A stretch of DNA of 64,000 nucleotides from Trueperaceae bacterium (GTDB lineage Bacteria > Deinococcota > Deinococci > Deinococcales > Trueperaceae), in the NCBI GenBank assembly GCA_036381595.1, contig DASVCN010000019.1, positions 1 through 64,000 of the forward strand, read 5' to 3'. Position 1 is the first letter of the stretch. The number at the start of each line of letters is the position of its first letter. This document shows positions 28,532 through 39,419 of the stretch, piece after piece. The translations under genes and the position numbers were made by a program. The notes beneath the pieces are model-generated. The model was not told the DNA's origin. It saw only the letters and a program-made list of their open reading frames with translations, and did no database searches.

Positions 28532-28570
28532 AAAAAAATAGATGGTGGGTGGCGTCGGGCCACCCACCAT
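28532..28570 (-). terminator. Intrinsic terminator between binding protein and permease genes
   Basis: Read on the minus strand, an 11-bp perfect stem (ATGGTGGGTGG at 28570-28560, CCACCCACCAT at 28552-28542) with a 7-nt loop is followed after three bases by seven T residues (28538-28532). It lies just after the binding-protein stop and before oppB. It should make most transcripts end here and keep the binding protein in excess over the permeases. Confidence 0.9.
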
Positions 28571-28581
28571 TCAAGCACTAG

Positions 28582-30342
28582 TTACTGGACTTTGTAAGTC
28601 AGAACCGCTTCACGCGAACCGACGAGATCGTTGATGAACTCGGCGGGGTGCTCACCGCGAACCGTGTTGAGCCAGCTGTAGTGGGCCGAGGGGCTCACCG
28701 TGAAGATCAGCGGCTGGATGCTCGCGAGGACGTTCTGGATCTCGTAGCCGATCTCGCGCGCGGCCTCGGTATCGAGGGTCTGGCGGCCCTCGAAGTAGAG
28801 GTTGGTCGCCAGCGTCTCCTGCGGGCTGAGGCACTCACCCGAGGGGTCCTGGTTCCATGCGTGCAGGTTGGTCCCGCAAGGGATCACGTTGACGCCGAAC
28901 GGCCAGTCGCGGGAACCGCCGGTCAGGCCGATGAGGATCGCTTCGAACGGACGGTCTTCGCCGACCGAGAGGAGCTGCTCGACCAGGAGGTTGAAGTCGA
29001 GCGTCTGCGCCTCGACGTTCACGCCGATGTCGCGAGCGGCGTCGGCGAATAGCTGCATGATCTGCTCACGCTGATTGTTCCCGGCGTTGGTGATGATGCG
29101 GAAGCCCAGCTCCTGGCCCTCGGCGTTCACCAGCCAGCCGTCAGAGTTGCGGCGGCTGAAGCCCAGGCCGGCCAGCAGTTCGGCAGCGGCCTCAGGGTCG
29201 TACTCGAACTTGGGAACGTCGGGGTTCACCCAGTACTCGAGCACCTGATAGACGTTCGACCACATCGGCGAGGCGGCTCCACCGTATACGAGCTCGACGA
29301 TCGCTTCACGCGGCACGAGGTGGCTCATCGCGCGGCGGAAGTCGGCGCTGCGGAAGAGTTCCTGCTTGAACGGGTTGCTGGCGTAGTTCCAGTTGAAGAC
29401 GATGAACTGGCTCGAGGCGACAGGGCTCGCGTTCTCGATGACGGTCGCGTCGATGTCGCCGTTCTGGATGGCGACGTTTATCACGCCGATGTCGTCGAGG
29501 TTACGGGGGGCGAACAGGTCGATGTCGCCAGCCAGGTAGAGGTTGAGCGCGGCGTCCTGGTCCTGCACCAGCTCGAAAGAGTAGGTCTCGAGATAGGGGA
29601 GGGGGTTGCCGGCCTCGTCGACGTTCCACTCGCCGAAGTAGGGGTTGCGGGTGTAGATGAGACGCTCGTCCGGGAGGAACTCGGTGGGGACCCAGGGGCT
29701 GGTCCAGACGGTCTCCGAGACGTCGACGTCGAGGCCCCAGGCCTGCTTCAGCGCCTCGGCGCCGCCCTCGCGGTAGATCTCGCCGAGGATGTGGTCGGGA
29801 GCGGGGAAGTGGCTGCCGATCACCGGGAAGGCGGTGCGATCCGGCACCGGGAAGATGAAGCGCATGCTGCGCTCACCGGTGATCTCCATCTGGATCTGCT
29901 CTTCGCCGATGAACCAGCTGTCGTACGCGTTGGAGCCGACGTCGGGGTCGGTTTCTGCGAGGTAGCGGAAGTAGTAGTCCTGAACGGTAACCGGTGTGCC
30001 GTCCGACCACTTGATGCCCTCACGCAGGACGAGGTCGACGACAGTCCCGTCTTCCGAGACCTCGAAGCTCTCGGCGGCGTAGGGGATCCACTCGTCCGAG
30101 TCGGGCGGGAGCAGGAGCAGCGAGGCGCCCTGAAGCATGAGGAGGTCGCGCGAGGCGTGCGACTCGGCCGATACGAAGGGGTTGAAGGTGCGGGGGTTGC
30201 TTATGTCGTACGTGCGCAACGTGCCGCCCGAAACCGCTTCACCGGGCTCCGCGACCGTCCACTCACTGGGCCACACGAACGGCTCGGCCAGGGCCACCTG
30301 CGCTAGCGCGGCGATGGCCAGACTCAGTAGGACTCTCTTCAT
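28582..30342 (-). CDS. Peptide ABC transporter substrate-binding protein (family 5)
   Basis: A 586-residue periplasmic binding protein (SBP_bac_5). Residues 1-19 are a signal peptide (MKRVLLSLAIAALAQVALA). Family features are the N-terminal GGTLRTYDISNPRTFNPF, the EGIKWSDGTPVTVQDYYF segment, FRRAMSHLVPREAIVELVY and the C-terminal domain with NAGNNQREQIMQLFADAARDIGVNVE. ATG 30342 is preceded by GGAGGT. It delivers oligopeptides or dipeptides to the permease-ATPase genes downstream; the precise ligand is not readable. Confidence 0.94.
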   Translation of the reverse strand: MKRVLLSLAIAALAQVALAEPFVWPSEWTVAEPGEAVSGGTLRTYDISNPRTFNPFVSAESHASRDLLMLQGASLLLLPPDSDEWIPYAAESFEVSEDGTVVDLVLREGIKWSDGTPVTVQDYYFRYLAETDPDVGSNAYDSWFIGEEQIQMEITGERSMRFIFPVPDRTAFPVIGSHFPAPDHILGEIYREGGAEALKQAWGLDVDVSETVWTSPWVPTEFLPDERLIYTRNPYFGEWNVDEAGNPLPYLETYSFELVQDQDAALNLYLAGDIDLFAPRNLDDIGVINVAIQNGDIDATVIENASPVASSQFIVFNWNYASNPFKQELFRSADFRRAMSHLVPREAIVELVYGGAASPMWSNVYQVLEYWVNPDVPKFEYDPEAAAELLAGLGFSRRNSDGWLVNAEGQELGFRIITNAGNNQREQIMQLFADAARDIGVNVEAQTLDFNLLVEQLLSVGEDRPFEAILIGLTGGSRDWPFGVNVIPCGTNLHAWNQDPSGECLSPQETLATNLYFEGRQTLDTEAAREIGYEIQNVLASIQPLIFTVSPSAHYSWLNTVRGEHPAEFINDLVGSREAVLTYKVQ

Positions 30343-30403
30343 GCTACCTCCAAGATTGTCGTCGACGAGCAACGAGGCGGTCGCCTCGCTTGCCCACCGG
30401 AGA

Positions 30404-30409
30404 ACTATA
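30404..30409 (-). promoter_or_regulatory. -10 box of the peptide-transport operon
   Basis: TATAGT on the minus strand, 61 bp before the binding-protein start. The leader in between contains a small hairpin (CGAGGCG/CGCCTCG at about 30373-30388) and ends in a strong GGAGGT site. Confidence 0.45.
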
Positions 30410-30563
30410 CGACGTGAAAAAGAGTACCGTGGAACACCCTCCCGTGCAAGGTTTGTCCCTCCCGCGCATCTTCATTACTCCTCAACTTCGGGTCGGGTCC
30501 AGCGTCATTCCGAAGGTGAGTTCTTTCGCTCCCGGTTCCGTTCGGGCGGAGTTACATGTGGGC

Positions 30564-30824
30564 ATGGAAGGCACCCGCCCCCAGACCGCCCAGCCGTCGA
30601 CACGCGTGCGCCTGACCGGACGCCTAGACTCCCTCACCACCTGCAAGAGTTCGGGAGGCTACGCGCTCGTCGGCAAGTTCCGGCTCGACTCGCCCTACCA
30701 TGGGCTGTCCAGCCTGCCCCTTAGGCTTCCGATGGGAAGTTCCCTGCTCTCGGGCGACAGCGCCGTGCTCGAAGGGATGCTCGTGGAGGAGCCCGAGAAC
30801 ATCCTCTTCGACTGCTGCACCTGA
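30564..30824 (+). CDS. Hypothetical 86-residue protein
   Basis: A short frame from ATG 30564 (MEGTRPQTAQPSTRVRLTG) that ends ENILFDCCT. The middle reads like a small beta-rich domain (VRLTGRLDSLTTCKSSGGYALVG). Coding is supported by high third-position GC and by a strong hairpin terminator about 60 bp downstream. No family is recognised and no membrane segment is present. There is no clear Shine-Dalgarno sequence; TTACAT 6 bp upstream could be a leaderless -10 box. Confidence 0.5.
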   Translation: MEGTRPQTAQPSTRVRLTGRLDSLTTCKSSGGYALVGKFRLDSPYHGLSSLPLRLPMGSSLLSGDSAVLEGMLVEEPENILFDCCT

Positions 30825-30881
30825 GGGACCGGGAGCGATCGGCCCCGTTCCCGCGAACGGGCCCAAGGAGATCCCGATATG

Positions 30882-30913
30882 AACGCTCCCGGCGACATTC
30901 GCCGGGAGCGTCG
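30882..30913 (+). terminator. Strong GC hairpin after the 86-residue ORF
   Basis: ACGCTCCCGGCG and CGCCGGGAGCGT pair over 12 bp around ACATT. The right arm is followed by CGTT. It separates the plus-strand ORF from the convergent secG gene. A second weaker hairpin (CCCGTTC/GAACGGG) lies just upstream at about 30844-30862. Confidence 0.7.
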
Positions 30914-30931
30914 TTCACTGTTGTCGGCGTA

Positions 30932-30967
30932 TTCCCCTAGCGGGGCACCTTCCCCTAGCGGGGCACC
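30932..30967. repeat. 18-bp perfect tandem duplication across the secG stop codon
   Basis: TTCCCCTAGCGGGGCACC occurs twice head to tail (30932-30949 and 30950-30967). Each unit contains a secG-type stop (CTA on the plus strand) and the codons for its last residues. The unit also holds a CCCC-TAG-CGGGG mini-palindrome. Confidence 0.85.
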
Positions 30968-31185
30968 ACCTGCAGCGCCAGGGCCAGCAGACCCCAGATG
31001 ATCCCCAGGTAGATGGTGAGACGGTGAAGTCCGCCGGCGGTGCCGCCGCGGGTCCCGAAATCCTGCCCGCCGCCACCGCCGCCGAGCCCCTCACCGAGCC
31101 CGGACTGCTTCGGCTCCTGCATCAGGATGATGAAGGTCAGCAGGACCGACAGGATTATGAAGAGAGTGAGTATGAGCCAGAACAT
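30955..31185 (-). CDS. secG: Preprotein translocase subunit SecG
   Basis: SecG, 76 residues, is the small partner of SecYE. Two membrane helices (residues 1-22 and about 54-72) flank a glycine-rich cytoplasmic loop. The core motif IILMQEPKQSGLGEGLGGG matches the SecG signature (L-M/L-Q-x-x-K-x-x-G-L-G). ATG 31185 has GGAGG upstream. A longer frame to 31305 would run into the tRNA gene and is rejected. Its last four codons lie in an 18-bp tandem duplication. Confidence 0.94.
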   Translation of the reverse strand: MFWLILTLFIILSVLLTFIILMQEPKQSGLGEGLGGGGGGQDFGTRGGTAGGLHRLTIYLGIIWGLLALALQVVPR

Positions 31186-31275
31186 CGAGCCTCCAGGCGC
31201 AGCTTGCGCGCCAGCAACCGCACCGTCACGACGCGGAAAGCGCATCGCACGCTCGAGCGTGCGTGAGTACGCGGG

Positions 31276-31360
31276 TGGTGCCGGGAGCGGGACTCGAACC
31301 CGCACGCCTTGCGGCGGTAGATTTTGAGTCTACTGCGTCTACCGATTCCGCCATCCCGGC
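31276..31360 (-). tRNA. tRNA-Leu, anticodon CAA
   Basis: An 85-nt minus-strand tRNA with the encoded CCA end. The acceptor stem GCCGGGA/TCCCGGC, the anticodon stem GTAGA/TCTAC and the loop CTCAAAA give anticodon CAA, which reads UUG leucine codons. A long variable arm (CCGCCGCAAGGCGT) confirms the class II Leu type. The T-loop GTTCGAGTC is intact. Confidence 0.97.
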
Positions 31361-31450
31361 AGGCAAGGGGAGCAGGCAGAGCGCTTCCCGGGCCAAATGC
31401 ACAGCATACTATCAGGGTCGTTTCGGGTCGGTCAATCGAGCCTGAGCGGT

Positions 31451-31462
31451 GGTAAGCTTACC
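31451..31462 (+). promoter_or_regulatory. Palindrome GGTAAGCTTACC upstream of purQ
   Basis: A perfect 12-bp palindrome 45 bp before ATG 31508 that contains a TAAGCT -10-like element. The same GGTAAGCT core occurs at the bshC promoter (37597-37604), and TAAGCT recurs upstream of the MMPL gene (5220-5225, minus). It may be a shared promoter core or a regulator site. Confidence 0.35.
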
Positions 31463-31507
31463 CGTCGCGACCGCCCCCGGCGGTCCATTGTGGATGGACG
31501 AGGTTCG

Positions 31508-32229
31508 ATGATCGGAGTGGTCCGCTTTCCAGGTTCGAACTGTGACGAGGACGCCTGCTGGGCGCTGTCGCAGCTGGGTGGCACAGTGAAACTGATCTGG
31601 CACAGGGAGACGCGGCTCGACGGTGTCGACGCGGTCGTGCTGCCGGGAGGTTTCTCGTACGGAGACTATCTGAGAAGCGGCGCCATGGCGGCGCAGAGTC
31701 CGGTCATGGAGGCGGTCCGGGAGTTCGCCGCGTTCGGCGGCCCGGTGCTGGGGATCTGCAACGGTTTCCAGGTACTCACCGAGAGCGGTTTGCTCCCCGG
31801 GGCGCTGGCCCGCAACGCCAGGCCCCACTTCCTCTGCCGGAGCGTTCACGTGCGCGTCGAGAGGACCGACCTCGAGTTCACCGCCGGCTACCGTGGGCGA
31901 CAGGTGTTGCGGCTGCCGGTGGCGCACGCCGAGGGTAGCTACTTCGCCGACCCGGAGACGCTGAGAGCGCTCGAGGGACGGAACGGAGTGGTATTCCGCT
32001 ACTGCGACGACCGTGGCGAGATCGAGGCCGAGGCTCCCAACGGCAGCGTCAACGCGATCGCTGGCATCGTGAACGAGCGGGGCAACGTCCTGGGGATGAT
32101 GCCGCACCCTGAGCGTGCCGTCGAGGGGGAGCTGGGCGGCGACGATGGCGTCCCGCTGCTGGCCTCGCTGCTGAACGGGCTGCGAGCCGCGGCCGAGGCT
32201 GGCACCACGTCCGCGCGGACCGCCTCGGC

Positions 32230-32233
<4 letters not shown>
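31508..32233 (+). CDS. purQ: Phosphoribosylformylglycinamidine synthase subunit PurQ
   Basis: PurQ, 241 residues, is the glutaminase that supplies ammonia to PurL in step 4 of de novo purine synthesis. The class I amidotransferase triad is visible: the nucleophile Cys in [15 protein letters not shown], and His and Glu in [10 protein letters not shown]. It opens with [15 protein letters not shown]. The start ATG 31508 is preceded by a GAGG element. It overlaps purL by 4 bp (ATGA). Confidence 0.96.
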
Positions 32234-34490
<2,257 letters not shown>

Positions 34491-34494
<4 letters not shown>

Positions 34495-35963
34495 ATCCTG
34501 AACCTGTGAACTGGGACCATCCGAGCCAGTGGGACAAGCCGGGCGAGGAGTGCGGCATATTCGCCGTCCACCTGCCGCACGGGGCAGACGTCGCCTCGCT
34601 TTGCCACCTGGGTCTGTTCGCCCTTCAGCACCGCGGCCAGGAGTCGTGCGGCATCAGCGTCGCCGGCGACGGAGAGCTGCGGATCGAGAAGGACATGGGG
34701 CTTGTCTCCGAGGTGTTCACCGAGGAGCGGCTGGACAAGCTGCGTTTCCAGGACGCGCGCAGCGGTCTGGGCCATACCCGTTACTCCACTACCGGATCGA
34801 GTCTCCGGTTCAACGCCCAGCCGCTCACGGTCCGCTCCAACAAGGGGATCATCGCGCTCGCTCACAACGGCAACTTCACCAACGCCAAGGCGATGCGGCG
34901 GCAGATGCTCGACGAGGGTGCGGTGTTCCAGACCACCAACGATTCCGAGGTGATGATCAACCTCATCGCCCGATACAGTCACCTCTCCCTCGAGGATGCC
35001 ACCGCCCGGGTGATGACCGAACTCGAGGGCGGTTTCGCCGTCGCACTCATGGCCGGCGAGCGGGTGATCGGCCTGCGTGACGGCCACGGCGTGAGGCCAC
35101 TGGTCATCGGCGAGCTCGATGGCGGTTACGTCTTCGCTTCCGAGAGCAGCGCCCTGCACGTCATAGGCGCTCGCTTCCTGCGCGACGTGCGCCCCGGCGA
35201 GCTGGTCGTGGCCGACGACGACGGTCTCCACTCGAGGCAGGTGCTGGAGCCCAGGAGCACACCTTGCGCCTTCGAATGGATCTACTTCGCGCGAGGTGAC
35301 AGCGTACTGGAGGGCGAGGGCGTTCACTCGGCGAGGCTCCGGATGGGAGAGGCGCTCGCGCGCGAAGCGCCGGTCGACGCCGACCTGGTGGTGGGGGTTC
35401 CCGAGTCCGGGATAGCCGCTGCGATTGGTTTCGCCCGGCAGTCGGGGATCCCCTACGATGTGGGGCTGTACAAATCGCCCTACGCCGGTCGAACGTTCAT
35501 CAACCCGAACCAGCGGCTGCGGGAGCTCAAGGTGAAGCTCAAGCTCGCTCCCACCGAAGCGGTGCGCGGCAAGCGGATCGTGCTGGTAGACGACTCGATC
35601 GTACGGGGCACGACCTCTGGGCGGATCGTGCAGATGCTGCGCGAAGCCGGTGCGAGCGAGGTCCACTTCCGGGTGTCGAGCCCGCCCATCCGCTTCCCCT
35701 GCTACTACGGCATCGACACCGCGGCACGCGCGGAGTTGGCGGCCGCGTCGATGGAGGTCGAAGGGATCCGCAGCAAGATCGGCGCCGATTCGCTCGCGTT
35801 CATCAGCGAGGAAGGCCTATCCAGAGCGATCGGACTTGGCCGCACCTGCCTCGCCTGCTTCAATGGCCACTATCCGGCTGGACACCCTGGCGAAGACGCC
35901 TCGAAAGAAGAGTTGGAAACCGAGCAGAAAGCCAGCTCCAGGTTGACCCCAGAACGGGTCTAG
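34491..35963 (+). CDS. purF: Amidophosphoribosyltransferase
   Basis: PurF, 490 residues, makes phosphoribosylamine from PRPP and glutamine, the first committed step of purine synthesis. A 20-residue propeptide precedes the catalytic Cys21 ([14 protein letters not shown]). The glutaminase domain has GHTRYSTTG. The PRTase domain has the PRPP loop [18 protein letters not shown]. Cysteines near the C-terminus ([12 protein letters not shown]) and RFPCYYGID fit the Fe-S-containing Bacillus type. GTG 34491 overlaps the purL stop. The last 4 bp overlap the convergent wecG-type gene. Confidence 0.97.
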
Positions 35964-36688
35964 AGCCGCTGTTCCCGGCGCCGGACGAGCCGCACGAACT
36001 GCAGCAATCGGGGTATCCGGTGCCAGCGGCGCCTGTCGAGGCCCACCCGCCAGGCCCACTCCAGGTTGAACCGCCGGGTCCACTGCGGGGTGCGCCGGGC
36101 CTCACCGGCCAGTACGTCGAGGGTTCCGCCCACGCCCACCATCACCCTTGCCCCCAACTCCGAACGGTAACGGTCAAGGAACTGCTCCTGTCCCTCTCCC
36201 AGGCCGGCCAGAAGCAGGTGCGGTCGGGTTTCGCCGACCTGGGCGACCACTTCCTCCGGCTCCTCGAAGTAGCCGTTGCGGGCTCCCGCGACCTCCACTC
36301 CCCAACGTTGCCGGGCGTTCTCGGCCGCGCGCAGCGCCACTCCAGGCTTCGATCCCAGGAAGAAGACGCGGAGGCTCTCGCCACCCATCTCCATCGCCCT
36401 GCACACCAGGTCGATGCCGGGCACCCGGCCGGGAAGGGTCTGCCCCTGGCGCCTGGCCGCCCACAGCAGGCCGACGCCATCCGCGACAGTCAGGTCGGCG
36501 TTCTCCAGGGTCGCGCGCAGCGACCCGTCGGATGCGGCGCGCACGACGATCTCGGGGTTGAGGGTGACGATCAGCCTGGGCCGGTCCGTCTCCTGAGCGG
36601 CCTCGACGATCCATCGCGCCGCTTTCTCCAGGTCGAGCCTGGCGATCCGGTAGCCGAGGACCGGGACGGTGTCGGGGGCGCGGGGCAC
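35960..36688 (-). CDS. WecG/TagA/CpsF-family glycosyltransferase
   Basis: A 242-residue GT26 enzyme, the family that adds N-acetylmannosamine(uronic acid) to an undecaprenyl-linked primer in surface polymer synthesis. Motifs are VTLNPEIVVRA, the acid catalyst region NADLTVADGVGLLWAARRQG, GIDLV and the C-terminal MVGVGGTLDVLAGEARRTPQW followed by NLEWAWRVG. The start GTG 36688 lies 4 bp after the comB stop and gives the usual length; a longer frame (to 36898) runs antiparallel inside comB codons and is not coding. It is coupled to comB. Confidence 0.88.
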   Translation of the reverse strand: MPRAPDTVPVLGYRIARLDLEKAARWIVEAAQETDRPRLIVTLNPEIVVRAASDGSLRATLENADLTVADGVGLLWAARRQGQTLPGRVPGIDLVCRAMEMGGESLRVFFLGSKPGVALRAAENARQRWGVEVAGARNGYFEEPEEVVAQVGETRPHLLLAGLGEGQEQFLDRYRSELGARVMVGVGGTLDVLAGEARRTPQWTRRFNLEWAWRVGLDRRRWHRIPRLLQFVRLVRRREQRL

Positions 36689-36692
36689 GGCC

Positions 36693-37448
36693 TCAACCAG
36701 CGAGCGGAAGCGCTTCGAAGTGGTAGAGCGGCTTGTACTTGCCCTCTTCGACACCGCTGAGCCTGGGCACGTGCCGCGACTGGGAGATCGCGCTGGCCAC
36801 CGCCAGGTCCTCTCCCAACTCCATCCTCCGCAGATCGCGGCCCGCTGCGGAGTGCCAGAGCGCCTCGATCGGATCGGGGAAGGCGCGGAGCAGACCAACT
36901 GCCAGTCGCGCAGCTCCCTCCAGTTCGACGTCGCCCGCGAGTTGGCCCATCTCCCTCGCGAGGAAGCCGATCTCGCCCGCGAGGAAGCCGGCTGCCATCG
37001 CGTCGTCCAGATCCTCCTGCCCCTGATGTCCGCAGCAGACGAGGCTCACGCGCTCGGCGCCGGAGTCGAGCACCGCCTGCGCGACGGCGCGAGCGTTGTA
37101 GAGCGAGCCCAAGAGCACCAGCGATGCGCCGGTGACCTGTGGCAGTGCCCGGGGACCGTTGTCCGAGACGAGGACCGCCTGGCGGCCGCCGAAGTCGTAC
37201 TTCTGCAGCAGAGAGGGCGAGCTGGCGTGATTGAACCCTTCGGGCGGCACCCCGCCGCGCTCGCCCACGAGCAGGCGCCCGCCCTCCGCTGCCTGCCTTG
37301 CACCGCGGATCGAACCGCAGACGACGAGCCGCTCGAGCCCCTTGTCGAAGAGGAGCGGCGCGACCGTGGACAGCTTCAGCACGTCGATGAGCACGACCGA
37401 CTCGCCCGCATATCCGTCTCTGGGGAGCAGATCGATCCTAACGCGCAT
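36693..37448 (-). CDS. comB: ComB-family 2-phosphosulfolactate phosphatase-like protein
   Basis: A 251-residue protein of the ComB family. It has MRVRIDLLPRDG and VVLIDVLKLSTVAPLLF with the conserved Asp, LLVGERGGVPPEGFNHASSP, and VSLVCCGHQGQEDLDDAMAAG. ComB removes phosphate from 2-phosphosulfolactate in methanogen coenzyme M synthesis. In bacteria that lack coenzyme M the substrate is unknown, so the true reaction here is open. ATG 37448 is preferred over an upstream frame start at 37472. Confidence 0.85.
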   Translation of the reverse strand: MRVRIDLLPRDGYAGESVVLIDVLKLSTVAPLLFDKGLERLVVCGSIRGARQAAEGGRLLVGERGGVPPEGFNHASSPSLLQKYDFGGRQAVLVSDNGPRALPQVTGASLVLLGSLYNARAVAQAVLDSGAERVSLVCCGHQGQEDLDDAMAAGFLAGEIGFLAREMGQLAGDVELEGAARLAVGLLRAFPDPIEALWHSAAGRDLRRMELGEDLAVASAISQSRHVPRLSGVEEGKYKPLYHFEALPLAG

Positions 37449-37598
37449 TCGCCTTGGTTCTCGCCCGGGCACCCGGCCAGGCGGCGGATGGTTCGTCCGA
37501 GCAGCGTGTCGTCAGGTGAAAAATCGGTTCCGACACGAACTCGATTCTATCACGGCACAGCTGCCAGACAGGCGACCGGGGGTTCTCGTGGCTCACGG

Positions 37599-37604
37599 TA
37601 AGCT
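37599..37604 (+). promoter_or_regulatory. Leaderless -10 box of bshC
   Basis: TAAGCT lies 6 bp before GTG 37611, within GGTAAGCTGACCCG. No Shine-Dalgarno is present. Confidence 0.45.
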
Positions 37605-37610
37605 GACCCG

Positions 37611-39179
37611 GTGCCCGCCCACTCGCGCCCTCTAAGTGAGCGATATCTTGCCGGTGAGCTCGCACCCTTCTTCCAACTACCGCCGGGCGACCTCGACGCT
37701 GCCGTCTCCCGCCGGCTCGACCGGCCGAGGCAGGAGGTTGCCGCCGCCCTGCGGGCGGAGGCCGAGAGGCTGCGGGCGCCGCGCCAGGTCGAGGAAGCTC
37801 TCGATCGTCTCGCTCATCCCCGGAGCCGGGTAGTCGTTACCGGTCAACAACCGGGGCTTCTCGTCGGTCCCGCCTACACGCTCTCCAAGGCGCTCAGCGC
37901 CATCGCCCTCGCCCGGGAGCTCGATAGCGACGAGGCTCCCGTCGTCCCGGTTTTCTGGAACGCCTCGCAGGATCACGACACCGGCGAGGTAGACCACGCC
38001 TACCTGCTCGACGGCCAGGAGCAGTTGCAGCGCCTGGCGTTGGATCTTCCCGCCGCCGTCCCGTTCGGGCGGATCCCGTTCGAAGCGGAGTGGACGCTCC
38101 GGATCTGCCGGGGGCTCAAGGCCGTCGCTGGTCGGCCGGAGCATCTCGAGGAGGCGCTGAAGCTGGTGACGGGCGCCGCGACATCTGCACAGAGCTACGC
38201 CGACTTCTGCTCCGCCCTGCTGTACGCACTGCTGGGAGAGCAGGGTCTGGTGATACTCGACCCCACCCGGCCCGGGGTTGCACCGTTCTTCTGCGGGGTG
38301 CTGGAGCGCGAGCTCCAATCGCCGCTCGCTTCGACGGTGGCAATAAACGAAGCGGGGGAGAGGCTTAGGGGAGTGGGACTCGAGCCCCAACTCGGACGCG
38401 GGCGGGAGGCCACCAACCTGTTCATCGAGGAGGAGACGGACGGCCTGCCGCGCCGGGAGCTGCTGAGGTTCGACGGCAAGGAGTTCCGTACTTCGCACCG
38501 CTCCTACGAGCGGAACGAGCTCGCGGCGATCATCCGCGAACAGCCTGGACGGGTCACTCCCGCGGCCGGGCTCCGGCCCGTCACGCAGGACGCGGTGCTG
38601 CCGACCGCCGCGTTCGTGGTTGGCCCCGGAGAACTGGCCTACCTGGCCCAACTGCGTGGCGTGTACGAGCTTCACGACGTGGAGATGCCGCTCGTCTGGC
38701 CCCGCGCCTCGGTCGTCGTCCTGGAGCCGCCCGTGAAACGGATCCTTGGCCGGTACGGTCTCGCTTACGACGAATATGCCACTGCCCCGGAAGAGGTGCT
38801 CCGCCGCGTGCTCCTCGAACTGACCGGTCACGCCGAGTCGTTCGAGGCTGCGCTCGAACGACTGGCCGCCGAGATAGAGTCACTCAACAGGCACGTGGCG
38901 GCGATCGACCCTACTCTCGAGGGAACCGTTGAACGGAGCCGTATGCGGTTGGAACGGACCATCGAACTGCTGCGCGAGAAGACCGCCGGCGCCCTGATGC
39001 GTCGTGACGGAACGACCCGCCGTCAGTTCTCGCGGCTGGAGGCGCACCTGTTCCCGGCTGGACGACCGCAGGAGCGAGTGCTCAGCCCGTTCTCTTTCTT
39101 CCTCAAGTTCGGATCGGGACCGATGATGGAGCTATACCGTACCGTTGGTGCATCCGGGGAGCACGAACTCGCACCCTGA
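37611..39179 (+). CDS. bshC: Bacillithiol biosynthesis cysteine-adding enzyme BshC
   Basis: BshC, 522 residues, performs the last step of bacillithiol synthesis, ligating cysteine to glucosaminyl-malate. Signature segments are VVVTGQQPGLLVGPAYTLSKALSAIALA near residues 74-101, VPVFWNASQDHDTGEVDHAYLLD, FVVGPGELAYLAQL, and a C-terminal coiled-coil part ending FSRLEAHLFPAGRPQERVLS and FLKFGSGPMM. Bacillithiol is known in Deinococcus and Firmicutes, which fits the proposed lineage. GTG 37611 gives the normal length and a leaderless promoter. The following 240 bp contain no gene. Confidence 0.95.
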   Translation: MPAHSRPLSERYLAGELAPFFQLPPGDLDAAVSRRLDRPRQEVAAALRAEAERLRAPRQVEEALDRLAHPRSRVVVTGQQPGLLVGPAYTLSKALSAIALARELDSDEAPVVPVFWNASQDHDTGEVDHAYLLDGQEQLQRLALDLPAAVPFGRIPFEAEWTLRICRGLKAVAGRPEHLEEALKLVTGAATSAQSYADFCSALLYALLGEQGLVILDPTRPGVAPFFCGVLERELQSPLASTVAINEAGERLRGVGLEPQLGRGREATNLFIEEETDGLPRRELLRFDGKEFRTSHRSYERNELAAIIREQPGRVTPAAGLRPVTQDAVLPTAAFVVGPGELAYLAQLRGVYELHDVEMPLVWPRASVVVLEPPVKRILGRYGLAYDEYATAPEEVLRRVLLELTGHAESFEAALERLAAEIESLNRHVAAIDPTLEGTVERSRMRLERTIELLREKTAGALMRRDGTTRRQFSRLEAHLFPAGRPQERVLSPFSFFLKFGSGPMMELYRTVGASGEHELAP

Positions 39180-39407
39180 GACGGCTTCCGCCGGCGCGGA
39201 TCCAGTCCCGCTCACGCCCCCTCCGGCTCGGGCGCCTTCGGATCGAGCCCGGTCCGGTTCGCACGCCGTTCGGATCGCGCCGGGTCGGCGCACGCCCTGT
39301 CCGATTCACGCCATCTCCGGCACATCCCGCCCGAGCAGTCCAGGTCGGATTAGGGACGCCTAAACGGGCTGTACGATAGTTCGGATGGAGCGCGAAGACG
39401 CCCATGC

Positions 39408-39413
39408 TAATGT
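39408..39413 (+). promoter_or_regulatory. Leaderless extended -10 box (39420 gene)
   Basis: TGCTAATGT is an extended -10 element ending 6 bp before ATG 39420. Confidence 0.5.
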
Positions 39414-39419
39414 GATGCG

